A stretch of 64,000 nucleotides of DNA from Planktothricoides raciborskii GIHE-MW2 (lineage in GTDB: Bacteria > Cyanobacteriota > Cyanobacteriia > Cyanobacteriales > Laspinemataceae), in NCBI RefSeq assembly GCF_040564635.1, contig NZ_CP159837.1, positions 5,071,001 to 5,135,000 of the forward strand, in the 5' to 3' direction. How positions within the stretch are numbered: position 1 is the first letter of the stretch; each line of letters starts with the position of its first letter. Below are positions 7,301 to 14,861 of this stretch, piece after piece. The notes under the pieces are model-generated. The model was not told the DNA's origin, did not search any database, and worked only from the letters and a program-made list of their open reading frames with translations. Position numbers and translations under genes: made by a program.

Positions 7301-9520
7301 AAATTGGTCAAAAATCAGCACGGTAAATTGATAATTTTGGTCATTGTTTTTTAGCTGTGCGCGAATTTGATCTAAAACGGTATTTGCAGATCCTCCCAAA
7401 CCCCCCTTATTAAGGGGGGCTTTATTTTCTTCTTCCCCCCTTAATAAGGGGGGACTCAGGGGGGTTCCTGCCTGTGGTGCTAAATCAGACCCCCCCAAAC
7501 CCCCCTTACTAAGGGGGGCTTTTTCGGCTCCGGTTTCCCCCCTTAACAAGGGGGGACTCAGGGGGGTTCCTGCCTGGGGCGCTAAATCAGACCCCCCCAA
7601 ACCCCCCTTATTAAGGGGGGCTTTATTTTCTTCTTCCCCCCTGAATAAGGGGGGACTCAGGGGGGATCCTGCCTGTGGTGCTAAATCAGACCCCCCCAAA
7701 CCCCCCTTATTAAGGGGGGCTTTTTCGGCTCCGGTTTCCCCCCTGAATAAGGGGGGACTAAGGGGGGTTCCTGCCTGTGGTGCTAAATCAGACCCCCCCA
7801 AACCCCCCTTATTAAGGGGGGCTTTTTCGGCTCCGGTTTCCCCCCTGAATAAGGGGGGACTAAGGGGGGTTCCCAACCTTTCTAATAACTCCTCGTCCCA
7901 ATTGGTATAAACCCGAAGATACACCACTACAATATCGCGATTATCAATCAACTTTCTCCGTTGCAAAGCGGGAACTAACCCCGCTTCCACTAGAGAACTT
8001 TTCCCCACTCCTGACTCACCATAAATGATGATTAACTTATTCTGTTTACTGCATAGTTTATCAACTAATTTTTCTATATCCCCTTGACGACCAAAAACCG
8101 AACTATCCTCGGTTTTACTTACTTTCAGTCGTCCAGCCCCTACAAATGCCGTCAACCCATATTGTTGTTTCCGTATTTGAATTTCAATTTTGATTTTATA
8201 GGCTTCTAAGTAATGGCCATGCTGAAAATATAAATCCCTTAACTCTTGTAATAGCTGGATAAAATAATCGGGCTGTCCATCAATTTCCAGGTTTAATGCT
8301 TCTTGACAATTTTGCCATGATTCATCATGGTTTGTTAACTGTTCTTGTCCTTGGGCTAACAGTAAATATATCGGGGCAAGCACCGGGGAATTGGGGGCAA
8401 GCACCGCGATCGCATTGGGGGCAAGCACGGGGGCATTGCCCCTACTTAATGCTAAATTGGCATTGTCGCAAGCAAGTTGCCATTTTTGTTCTGTTAAAGC
8501 TACCTGGGCTAAAAACCCATAAGCTTGGGCTAATTCTCGAAATTGATGGTATTTTTGATGTAGATCGATCGCTTTTCCTGCTAACTCTTTTAACCCTGAC
8601 CATTGCTTTAATTTTAGCAATAATTCTCCCAAATTATTGATAAATTTTGCCGTTAAATCCGGTCTATCCTGGGTTGCTAAAATATCTATAAAGCTTGTTA
8701 AATGGTTTTTCGCTTGTTGTTGCGCTTCTGGGTCGGCTTTTTCCCCATAAGCTAACCCTAAATGAAACTCTAATACCGCTTGCTGAAGTGGCGAAACTTC
8801 GTTATCTTTATCTTGGTCTTGACAACATAACCACGATTCCTGAGTTGCTTGATAATACTTTAATGCCTCATCAATCTGATGCCGCTGATATTCATCTCTG
8901 CCCCTAATTAAATCCAAACATCCTTGGATATAAGGAGACATATTTTCCCCAAACCGGGCAAAGTCTGCTTTAGTTGCCTCAATTTCTTGCTGATAACTTT
9001 GACCTAATATTTCCGCATTAGAAATAAACTGACTGCCGCCACTTTGCAAAAAAATCTCAAAAAATTGCTCACTTTTCTGTTTTACAAATAATTGCAGCGC
9101 GTCCGGGGTAATGGGTAAGTAAATTGTGACGCCAAAGGTCTTAAAATCCATTGCCAATTCGGTAAACTGACCCAAGACAATATCATTGACCCATAAGACT
9201 AAGGGAAATTTAAAATCAGCGCGAAATCTCTCCCTCTGGTTGTTGGTGATTCTTAAAAGTTCGGGTAAATTTTCGACGGTTTCCAGTCCCACCACCATCA
9301 TCGCTGATGGACTTTCTGATTGAATTTTCTGGGAAATTTTTTCATAAATATTTTTATCCCCCGGTGCTAAATCCAACCGGGTAATTTCACATTCACTCTG
9401 CAACTGTTGAATTAATTCTTCTCGCCCTTTGGCATAGTTACAGTGGGCAAAGGTTAAGGTAAATTCCCCTTGTCCAGCCGCGATCGACCATACCAGGTCT
9501 TCAATGGTATCGTAATTCAT
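4331..9520 (-). CDS. TPR / STAND NTPase / WD40 repeat protein with membrane segment
   Basis: About 1,729 aa from the ATG at 9520 (MNYDTIEDLVW); a longer in-frame start at 9583 adds 21 unlikely residues. Order of parts: an N-terminal ~170-aa globular domain I recognise only as recurring before TPRs in cyanobacterial proteins; a TPR-like helical region (about 200-430); a STAND NTPase with Walker A GESGVGKSS (501-509) and Walker B VLIFDQFEEF (about 733-743); a single membrane span (VAGLIVGVVGLAGLTVWAI, about 1017-1036); and 14 WD40 repeats (about 1121-1705). A 162-residue block of five genomic-repeat copies (residues 550-711) sits between Walker A and Walker B. Known STAND proteins sense a ligand through the repeats and then oligomerise. 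No effector domain is recognised. The smaller ATPase downstream is the likely partner. Confidence 0.85.
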   Translation of the reverse strand: MNYDTIEDLVWSIAAGQGEFTLTFAHCNYAKGREELIQQLQSECEITRLDLAPGDKNIYEKISQKIQSESPSAMMVVGLETVENLPELLRITNNQRERFRADFKFPLVLWVNDIVLGQFTELAMDFKTFGVTIYLPITPDALQLFVKQKSEQFFEIFLQSGGSQFISNAEILGQSYQQEIEATKADFARFGENMSPYIQGCLDLIRGRDEYQRHQIDEALKYYQATQESWLCCQDQDKDNEVSPLQQAVLEFHLGLAYGEKADPEAQQQAKNHLTSFIDILATQDRPDLTAKFINNLGELLLKLKQWSGLKELAGKAIDLHQKYHQFRELAQAYGFLAQVALTEQKWQLACDNANLALSRGNAPVLAPNAIAVLAPNSPVLAPIYLLLAQGQEQLTNHDESWQNCQEALNLEIDGQPDYFIQLLQELRDLYFQHGHYLEAYKIKIEIQIRKQQYGLTAFVGAGRLKVSKTEDSSVFGRQGDIEKLVDKLCSKQNKLIIIYGESGVGKSSLVEAGLVPALQRRKLIDNRDIVVVYLRVYTNWDEELLERLGTPLSPPLFRGETGAEKAPLNKGGLGGSDLAPQAGTPLSPPLFRGETGAEKAPLNKGGLGGSDLAPQAGSPLSPPLFRGEEENKAPLNKGGLGGSDLAPQAGTPLSPPLLRGETGAEKAPLSKGGLGGSDLAPQAGTPLSPPLLRGEEENKAPLNKGGLGGSANTVLDQIRAQLKNNDQNYQFTVLIFDQFEEFFFVVTDEAKRQRFFELISECLKQAYVKVVFSLREDYIYLILQGTRRLDFSTINNDVLDKEILYYIGNFGGDEAKEVMQNLTHNSQFKLEDELIKQLVEDLAKLGEVRPIEMQIVGAELQEKQIKTIEEYGKLGEQPKAKLVEQYLQDVIDDCGSEENRQLAQYVLSLLTDEHNNTRPLKTRSEIQANLTDLLANLSPINLHQQLDVVLEILVLSGLVMLLPEKVQNRYQLVHDYLVEVIRQQEGSSLRAQLQEAKAEREKEKQARLKLLKRAVAGLIVGVVGLAGLTVWAIQSAFKAQQETEKAQHQEILALSQSSKAYYLLNQDSLDALIEAIKAGVKVKQGAEKIPLETRIFSVGILQQAVYPQAMGENIQEKNRLVGHQNWVSSVTFSPDGQTIASGSWDGIIRLWSREGKLLHTLEGHQKPVSSLAFDPDGQTIASGSDDNTIKLWSREGKLLRTLNSEEGHQKPVSSLAFDPDGQTIASGSEDKTIKLWSREGKLLHTLNVNGHKDSVLSVAFSPDGQTIASGSKDKTIKLWSREGKLLHTLKSHQDWVYDVAFSPDGQTIASGSKDKTINLWRREGKLLDTLAGDQNSVYSVAFSPDGQTIASGSGDKTIKLWSREGKLLDTLAGHKGLVNSVAFSPDGQTIASGSWDKTIKLWSREGKLLDTLEGNQSLVRSVVFSPDGLVIASGSWDKTIKLWRREGKLLHTLKSHQDWVISVAFSPDGQTIASGSKDKTIKLWSREGKLLHTLSGHKGSVSSVAFSPDGQTIASGSYDNTIKLWSREGKLLHTLQSHQSWVSSVAFAPDGHMIASGSKDKTIKLWSREGKLLHTLSGHQDSVWSVAFSPDSQTIASGSEDNTIKLWSREGKLLHTLEGHQSLVRSVAFSPDGQIIASGSGDKTIKLWSREGKLLHTLEGHQDWVISVAFSPDGKTLVSASGDGKVILWNLDLDDLLVEGCNLVRDYLANSDDEQARENRRLCDGVGR
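4420..6165 (-). repeat. Fourteen near-identical WD40 blades (about 123-bp units)
   Basis: Each blade has the frame (x)GHxxxVxSVAFSPDGQ, then TIASGSxDxTIKLW and SREGKLL. Fourteen blades would make two seven-bladed propellers. The framework is nearly invariant in protein and DNA, while a few positions differ. After GH, the residues run QNW, QKP, QKP, KDS, QDW, QNS, KGL, QSL, QDW, KGS, QSW, QDS, QSL, QDW. At GS-x-D they run W, D, E, K, K, G, W, W, K, Y, K, E, G, G. The near identity implies recent duplication or gene conversion, and blade number may differ between strains. Confidence 0.9.
7388..7873 (-). repeat. Five in-frame copies of the CCCCCCTTA...AAGGGGGG repeat inside the STAND domain
   Basis: 486 nt encode 162 residues: five ~32-34-residue units of the type GTPLSPPLFRGETGAEKA + PLNKGGLGGSDLAPQA, with LFRG/LLRG and ETGAEK/EEENK variants. 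Each unit holds the two arms of the inverted repeat (ccccccttattaagggggg) also seen in coaX (about 2300), at about 19767-19797 and at the start of the TVP38 gene (about 30170). All copies keep the frame, so the inserted protein segment is tolerated between Walker A and Walker B. The unit is Pro/Gly-rich and likely disordered. Confidence 0.9.
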
Positions 9521-10365
9521 TATGCATGCAAGACTATTTTGAGAACAATTATATAAGAACAATTCCAAAAATGCTTGCGACAATTACGAGATTACAGCAA
9601 TTTTCTCCGCGAGTAAACCACAAATACCTGTAGGGGCGAAGCATTCCGGCAGTAGGGGCGAATGGCCATTCGCCCCTACAATGCTGAAAATATTAATGTA
9701 CGGGCGAAGCATTCCGGCAGTCAAATTAATAGTTTCAGCACCGAACTTCTGCCGGAATGCTTCGCCCCTACGGAATGCTTCGCCCTAGCGTGGTTCGGTA
9801 ATCAGAAAACCGCTGTAATTTGGATTTATGTCAGGGCGAAGCATGACCGCAGTCAAATTAATCGTTTCAGCAATAAGTTATCTGCGGTCATGCTTCGCCC
9901 CTACAATATTTTCAGCAGTAGGGGCTTTTCCGTGGCGGTGGTTGCCCCTATCTGCGGTCATGCGAAAGCCCCTACGGTAGAACCGAATTCAGCAGAACCC
10001 AAGAGACTGCCCGGTTTGGTGCCTCTGCGGTCAAATTCAGCCGCGATCGCATTCAGGATTTGATTTGTTCTTGGACTGAAAGGCGATGCCGCAAAGCGGA
10101 TCCCGAAACTTGACTCCTGTTGCGATTTGACACCAAATCCGGTTCTCCCGTAGGGGCGATTGGCGAATCGCCCCTGCGATCGTTCCCTCAAACGCTTGTG
10201 GATTCCCGCCTTCGCGGGAATGACAGATGGGTTGATAAACGGGTTTTGACAACCGGATTGGGCATTAAACGTGAAGCTTTGTAAAAATTTTCCCTCAACC
10301 CCTACCCAAAATGAACGAAATCGTTATAACTTAGTATAACTATTTAGCGATGAATATAAAAAAAC
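9521..10365. repeat. Hairpin-repeat cluster upstream of acsF
   Basis: This 845-bp gap has no convincing gene; open frames here are translations of repeats. Hairpin elements with inner arm CCGGCAG lie at 9630-9785. One with inner arm ACCGCAG / CTGCGGT lies at 9832-9902. Related gtaggggc fragments run to 10180, and the motif ggattcccgccttcgcgggaatgaca is at about 10200-10225 (a short form recurs at about 52595). Just upstream of acsF, 10320-10365 is AT-rich (ttataacttagtataact) and probably holds the acsF promoter. Confidence 0.75.
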
Positions 10366-11442
10366 ATGGTTACATCTCCACCGCAACCCAAGATCGAAGA
10401 ACTCAAGCCCGGAGTTAAAGCCCCGACGAAAGAAACTTTGCTGACGCCTCGGTTTTATATCACTGACTTCGAGGCGGTGGCTAATATGGATATTTCCAGT
10501 CAGGAAGAAGAACTCAAGGCCATGATCGCCGAAATGAAAGCGGATTACAACCGGAATCATTTCGTTCATTCTAAAGAATTTAAGAAATCTTGGGAGCATA
10601 TTGACGAAACAACGCGCAATATTTTTATTGACTTTCTAGAACGGTCTTGCACCTCGGAGTTTTCTGGATTTATCTTATTTAAAGAATTGTCTCGTCGCCT
10701 CAAAGACCGCAGCCCGATCTTATCAGAAATCTTTGCGCTGATGGCCAGAGATGAAGCCCGTCATGCGGGATTTTTGAATAAGTCTATGTCGGATTTTGGC
10801 ATCTCTTTAGATTTAGGCTATTTAACCAAAAACCGCACCTATACTTTCTTTAAACCTGAGTGGATTATCTATGCGGTTTACCTCTCAGAAAAAATTGGCT
10901 ACTGGCGCTATATCACGGTCTATCGTCACTTAGAAAAACATCCAGAAAATAACTATTATCCTTTGTTTAATATGTTTGAAAGCTGGTGTCAAGATGAAAA
11001 CCGCCACGGCGATATTTTCAAGGCATTACTGCGATCGCAGCCCAAAATGTGGGATCATTGGACTGGTCGCTGGTGGGCGCGTTTCTTCCTCTTAACCGTC
11101 TTTGCCACCCACACCTTAACCGTGCAAGAACGGTCAGATTTTTATGACTCAATTGGCATCAACGCGACCGAATACGATCGCCACGTCATTAGAAAAACCA
11201 ACGAAACCTCTGGACGTGCTTTCCCGGTGATGTTGAATGTGGAACACCCCGAATTTTTCCCTGGTTTATATCGGTGTTCCGATCGCAACATGAAGATGAA
11301 AGAAATTGACGCCAGTAACGCGCCAAAATTCGTTAAATCCTTGCGGAAATTGCCCTTACAAATTGGCATTTTTGCTGATTTAGTCAAACTCTATTTTATT
11401 CCAGCAATTGACGCGGAAGCCACTAGAGGCACCGTTGCTTAA
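10366..11442 (+). CDS. acsF: Mg-protoporphyrin IX monomethyl ester oxidative cyclase
   Basis: A 358-aa aerobic cyclase that forms the isocyclic ring of chlorophyll from Mg-protoporphyrin IX monomethyl ester using O2. It is a ferritin-like di-iron protein; the two iron-binding ExxH motifs are visible as RDEARHAGF and QDENRHGDIF, with paired Glu residues in the earlier helices. N-terminus MVTSPPQPK, LTPRFYITDF and length agree with the cyanobacterial AcsF/ChlA family. A strong intrinsic terminator follows at once, so the gene is probably monocistronic. No sign of disruption. Confidence 0.96.
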   Translation: MVTSPPQPKIEELKPGVKAPTKETLLTPRFYITDFEAVANMDISSQEEELKAMIAEMKADYNRNHFVHSKEFKKSWEHIDETTRNIFIDFLERSCTSEFSGFILFKELSRRLKDRSPILSEIFALMARDEARHAGFLNKSMSDFGISLDLGYLTKNRTYTFFKPEWIIYAVYLSEKIGYWRYITVYRHLEKHPENNYYPLFNMFESWCQDENRHGDIFKALLRSQPKMWDHWTGRWWARFFLLTVFATHTLTVQERSDFYDSIGINATEYDRHVIRKTNETSGRAFPVMLNVEHPEFFPGLYRCSDRNMKMKEIDASNAPKFVKSLRKLPLQIGIFADLVKLYFIPAIDAEATRGTVA

Positions 11443-11475
11443 AATGCCGAAATAAATTATCCCAATTTCAAATAA

Positions 11476-11508
11476 GGAGAAACGCGATAAAAAGCGTTTC
11501 TCCTTTTT
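11476..11508 (+). terminator. Intrinsic terminator of acsF
   Basis: A perfect 10-bp stem (ggagaaacgc / gcgtttctcc) with an 8-nt loop is followed by five T residues. It starts 34 bases after the acsF stop. Confidence 0.9.
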
Positions 11509-11547
11509 GTTATTAGTACCCAACATAACAAATCAGCGAACATTGTA

Positions 11548-11637
11548 TAGAACTTACGCATGAACCCTATTCGTAGGGTGTGTTAGCGAAGCGTAACGCA
11601 CCAATACGCGATATATAGATTCGTTGCGTAAGTTCTA
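11548..11637. mobile_element. 90-bp element with 13-bp perfect terminal inverted repeats
   Basis: tagaacttacgca at 11548-11560 and tgcgtaagttcta at 11625-11637 are exact inverted copies. The inside contains gtgttagcgaagcgtaacgcacc, itself partly palindromic. A related shorter form (ttacgcattcc...tttgcgtaag) is near 53615-53655, and an inner fragment recurs at about 4215-4250. It looks like a non-autonomous miniature element; no transposase is in the window. Confidence 0.6.
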
Positions 11638-11812
11638 ATTGTAGTTATTTTTACTCAGCCCTGCACATCCAGCCCCGATCGCGTAAGTTATAATCATAAG
11701 ATGCCCCAAAAAGTCAGATCGTAAAAATGTCATGCCCTGGAAAAGCCGGAATATATCTAGCTTATGTTTCTGACCATAAAGCAAAAAGCTCAAAAATGAT
11801 GGAGTAAATCTG

Positions 11813-12394
11813 ATGCTAACGATGACAAATCGCCCACAGCGCTTTCAAAGCTTTGAGGAATATCTATCAGCTAATAATGATTCAGAAACTTTTTGTGAAC
11901 TATTTAACGGAGAATTGATCGAAATGCCCCCCGAATCAGGTTTTAATGTGCAAATTGCTACTTTTTTATTACTGAAATTTGCCGAAATTGTCGGTTATCG
12001 TCGAGTCCGGGTTCAAGGATTAGAATTAGAGGTGAGGGGGGAACCGAAAAATCGCTATCCTGATTTAACCATTATTAGAGAAGAACATATTCAACAATTA
12101 TCAACTCGGAATACAATTCGCCTGTCAATGGCACCGCCTTTATTAGTAGTTGAAGTGGTCAGCCCCGGAGAGTTACAACGGGATAGAGATTATGTTGCCA
12201 AAAGAATTCAATATCAAGATTGTGGCATTCCTGAATATTGGATTGTTGACCCGCAAACTCAGACGATTTTGGTGTTGGTGCTGGAGGGAAATACTTATAT
12301 AGAATTTGGCAGTTTTTCCGGGGATGATTTAGTGGTTTCTCCAGGATTTAGAGAGCTTAATTTAACGGTTGCCCAAGTGTTTGGGGCAAGTTAG
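11813..12394 (+). CDS. Uma2-family endonuclease (DUF820)
   Basis: A 193-aa protein of the Uma2 PD-(D/E)XK-like family, common in filamentous cyanobacteria and linked by fold to restriction-like nucleases; no precise function is known. Visible landmarks: EEYLSANNDSETFCELFNGELIEMPP, YPDLTII (acidic residue), LLVVEVVSPGE (core glutamate), YAKRI-like (YVAKRIQYQ) and PEYWIVDPQ. Start ATG 11813 or ATG 11822; I kept the first. It stands alone. It differs clearly from the other Uma2 genes at 17394, 46972 and 52658. Confidence 0.88.
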   Translation: MLTMTNRPQRFQSFEEYLSANNDSETFCELFNGELIEMPPESGFNVQIATFLLLKFAEIVGYRRVRVQGLELEVRGEPKNRYPDLTIIREEHIQQLSTRNTIRLSMAPPLLVVEVVSPGELQRDRDYVAKRIQYQDCGIPEYWIVDPQTQTILVLVLEGNTYIEFGSFSGDDLVVSPGFRELNLTVAQVFGAS

Positions 12395-12487
12395 GTTTTA
12401 AAATTTAAGTTTTAAACGGCGATCGCTTTGATAGAATAAAAGCAAGAAGTCTAATATTCAAGTTGCGATCGACGTTTCGCTCAAAAT

Positions 12488-12832
12488 ATGGTGGATATTA
12501 ATCAATCTATTCTATACCGCGAATTTATTCCTTTAGCGGAAAATACCGGGTTAATTATCCCATTAAGCAAATGGATATTAGAGTCGGTTTGTCAACAAAT
12601 TCGGCAATGGGAAAAATTGGGGTTAACTCCAGTAGCAATTTCGATTAATCTATCCAGTAAACAGTTTCAGCAAGCAAATTTAGCTGAGAATAGCTGAGAA
12701 TATTTTAACTACTTTAAAAAAATATCAGGTCAGCATGGTTGCGAATTAATTCAAGACTATTTGATTAGTCGCCTGCTGCCTGCAACTGAATTTACGAATT
12801 GGTTTCTGAATTTTTCGGCAGCGAGTATCTGA
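12488..12832 (+). pseudogene. Decayed EAL-domain (c-di-GMP phosphodiesterase) gene
   Basis: The first 69 codons encode FIPLAENTGLIIPLSKW and AISINLSSKQFQQANLAE, the middle of an EAL domain. A tandem 10-bp duplication (tagctgagaa at 12681-12690 and 12691-12700) then throws the frame into a stop. Removing one copy restores LAENILTTLKKYQ. A further frame from about 12741 reads QHGCELIQDYLISRLLPA, the C-terminal end of EAL domains. The catalytic middle (the ExL and DDFG regions) and the N-terminus are missing, so the gene cannot be active. Confidence 0.85.
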
Positions 12833-13017
12833 TAATTAATAGACTTAATTAATAGACTATACAATGATGAAAATCAGAATAATAAATAATTAATTAAATT
12901 AATTTTCAGTAAATTAATAGTATAAAAGCAAAAAAACCTGAAAACAGGCTTGATATAGACAGATTTTGTAAACAATTTGACCCGGAAATAGAAATAATCA
13001 AGAAGATAATACCTTAG

Positions 13018-13212
13018 TCAAGTCAGTCTGCCGCGCTTGGCATTATAAATTAAGCGATTAATAATGTCCTGATGTTCTTCACTCAAAGCATTTTGTAACA
13101 GGGCATTACCAGTCTGGAGGCGATCGCAGTGAGTCAATTTACCAGAACAGAGGCTTTGATCAGAGATTTCTTCTAAGCTAGTGGGGGCTTGATTGTTAAA
13201 ATATGTCATCAT
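13018..13212 (-). CDS. small hypothetical protein (64 aa)
   Basis: I do not recognise the family. The protein is polar, ends in SEEHQDIINRLIYNAKRGRLT with a basic tail, and has no membrane segment or signal peptide. The composition looks protein-like, and it stands alone between decayed sequence and a repeat array, so I list it at low confidence. It could also be the C-terminal remnant of a longer gene. Confidence 0.4.
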   Translation of the reverse strand: MMTYFNNQAPTSLEEISDQSLCSGKLTHCDRLQTGNALLQNALSEEHQDIINRLIYNAKRGRLT

Positions 13213-13780
13213 CGGTTTTTGATCGCAACTCTACTATTTCCAGTATGAATCAAGATCGGCGAAGTTCCGGTGATTTCATGGGGCAGTCACAAGTGATCTA
13301 TTGCCAGAAAATTTGCGATCGCGATCGCTGACACTTGGTTAAATTCCCTTCAAAATTCATTTATGCAAAACTCACCCATGAGCGATCGATGCTGGTTTTT
13401 GTAACATTTCTTAAAAATTTTACCTAAAAAAACCCCAATTTTCGTTTATCAGATAAATAAAATACCCCTGTAGGGGCGAAGCATGACCGCAGTAAATTTA
13501 TGCTTTTAAACGATAAAATATATCCGGTCATGCTTCGCCCTTCCGCCGAATAATTGTCAACTGTAGGGGCGAAGCATGACCGCAGTAAATTTATGCTTTT
13601 AAGCGATAAAATATATACGGTCATGCTTCGCCCTCCGTGCATGACCGCAGTAAATTTATGCTTTTAAGCGATAAAGTATATACGGTTATGCTTCGCCCTC
13701 CCGCCTGTAGCCCAGATATTCGACGCGGGCAAGCCCTAACTTAGGAAAAGTGGTTTAGCCCATAGAAAATTGCTGTAGGT
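13213..13780. repeat. Array of hairpin elements of the ATGACCGC type
   Basis: Three to four close copies of an element running gcatgaccgcagtaaatt...tatgcttttaa(a/g)cgataaa(a/g)tatat...cggtcatgcttcgccc lie between 13466 and 13705, about 60-110 bp apart. Each has complementary ends (gggcgaagcatgaccg / cggtcatgcttcgccc) and a conserved AT-rich middle. The flank at 13315-13390 has clustered HIP1-like sites. No gene is visible in this 568-bp gap. Confidence 0.85.
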
Positions 13781-14089
13781 TTAAAGGTCATAGATCAGGG
13801 CTTCAATGGCACTAGGATTTTCTTCGCAGTAGCGATCGAATGGGGTTTTTTGCTTTTGCTCGCGACGGTGACAAGCAGCAGCTTGCAGTTCTTCCACAAT
13901 ATCCCAAGCCACGGCACTTTCACGAGAAGTCACACCTTTTTCTTGGCTAATTGCCCGGGCTTCTGCGATCGCGGCTTGAATATTGGCCTCTAGTCTTCTG
14001 GTTCTTTCTTGCTCAAAATTCCGTTCTAAGGGTTCATTGATCAGATTAACGCCGACTTCCTGGGGTTTTGTTGCGAGGACCTGAATCAT
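13781..14089 (-). CDS. atypical CP12-domain protein
   Basis: A 102-aa protein from ATG 14089, which has a ggag site 11 bases upstream; a longer in-frame start at 14152 lacks this. CP12 is the intrinsically disordered regulator that locks GAPDH and phosphoribulokinase in the dark. The core AWDIVEELQ is at residues 61-69 and the tail CEENPSAIEALIYDL at 88-102. Typical CP12 has two disulphide pairs; here the N-terminal pair is absent, a lone Cys sits at 73, and the second C-terminal Cys is Ala97. The N-terminal ~40 residues are charged and unlike standard CP12. The domain call is good, but redox control must differ from the textbook form. Confidence 0.8.
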   Translation of the reverse strand: MIQVLATKPQEVGVNLINEPLERNFEQERTRRLEANIQAAIAEARAISQEKGVTSRESAVAWDIVEELQAAACHRREQKQKTPFDRYCEENPSAIEALIYDL

Positions 14090-14447
14090 AACCGACTTTT
14101 CTCCTAATAAAAAATAGCTCGGAGTGCGCGGATGAGTCCCATCAGGGAACACCTGTTTACTTCTTGGTTTTATTGTAGCTTACTGAAAAAAAATTCGGGA
14201 AATTTTTATAGTAATTTAATATTATACAATTTACAAAAATTCATCCAACAGCCCCTAACATTCTTCGGTTGGGCAAAAAAATTTACCCAACCTACCATAT
14301 ATGATGGTGAAATTTTGCCCACCCTACAATATAAATACTATTGTAGGTTGGGTTGAGGCCACGAAACCCAACATTATCTCTATTTTCTATTACTTTGAGT
14401 TGGGTTTCACTTTCGTTCAACCCAACCTACTAGGGCAGAGGTTATGA
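14090..14447. repeat. Inverted-repeat element of the ttgggttga...tcaacccaa type
   Basis: gtaggttgggttgaggccac (14343-14362) and gttgggtttcactttcgttcaacccaacctac (14399-14430, as its imperfect inverse) bracket about 27 bp. A related half (gggcaaaaaaatttacccaacctacc; tttgcccaccctac) lies at 14272-14330. This explains the whole 358-bp gap upstream of the CP12-like gene; no further gene is visible. Confidence 0.75.
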
Positions 14448-14861
14448 TTATAAATGCGATTCCATCTTGGGATTAAATTCCAGTAGCTTAAACTTTGTGA
14501 TATCGCAAACGGTAATCGAACAACCATCGTTAAATTTTACGGCAGTCAAATAATACCAGAACTGCTCGTGATGATTTTCCCAGTAGAATTCTTGCTCGAT
14601 CGCTTCTCCCGTCTCAACGACCTCTACCAGCGAATCAAATAGGGTAGGAGTAAGTTGATTGAGCAAATGTTTCAGGGCAGACTGATTCATAAGCTTTGTT
14701 CGTTTTTGACCTAATAACTTAGCAAAGACCGAATTCACCACCAAACAGCGAAAATCGTTAATTTCTTCAGTTAGCGCATCCCTGACCGCTTCTATGGCAG
14801 CAATTCCATCTTTGGAACTGTTCAACAAACTGGCAAGTAAAGCGCGAGATTGGTAGAGAAT
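14448..14861 (-). pseudogene. PAS-domain fragment separated from a receiver domain by one stop codon
   Basis: The frame reads ILYQSRALLASLLNSSKDG, a PAS core (FRCLVVNSVFAKLLGQKRT) and FWYYLTAVKFNDGCSITVCDIT before a stop. It is directly in frame with the receiver gene upstream: only the TAA at 14862-14864 separates them, and the first 11 codons after the stop still encode family-like sequence. A TTG at 14828 is the only obvious internal start. In relatives such a PAS is followed by further sensor and kinase domains, which are missing here. I read this as the decayed continuation of one gene. Confidence 0.7.

Noticed and set aside
9662..10063. 133-residue open frame on the plus strand
   Set aside because: It is a translation of the hairpin repeats (recurring RAKHSGSQIN-like units) with no family resemblance.
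13424..13642. 72-residue open frame on the minus strand
   Set aside because: Made of two copies of the ATGACCGC hairpin repeat read in frame; not a gene.
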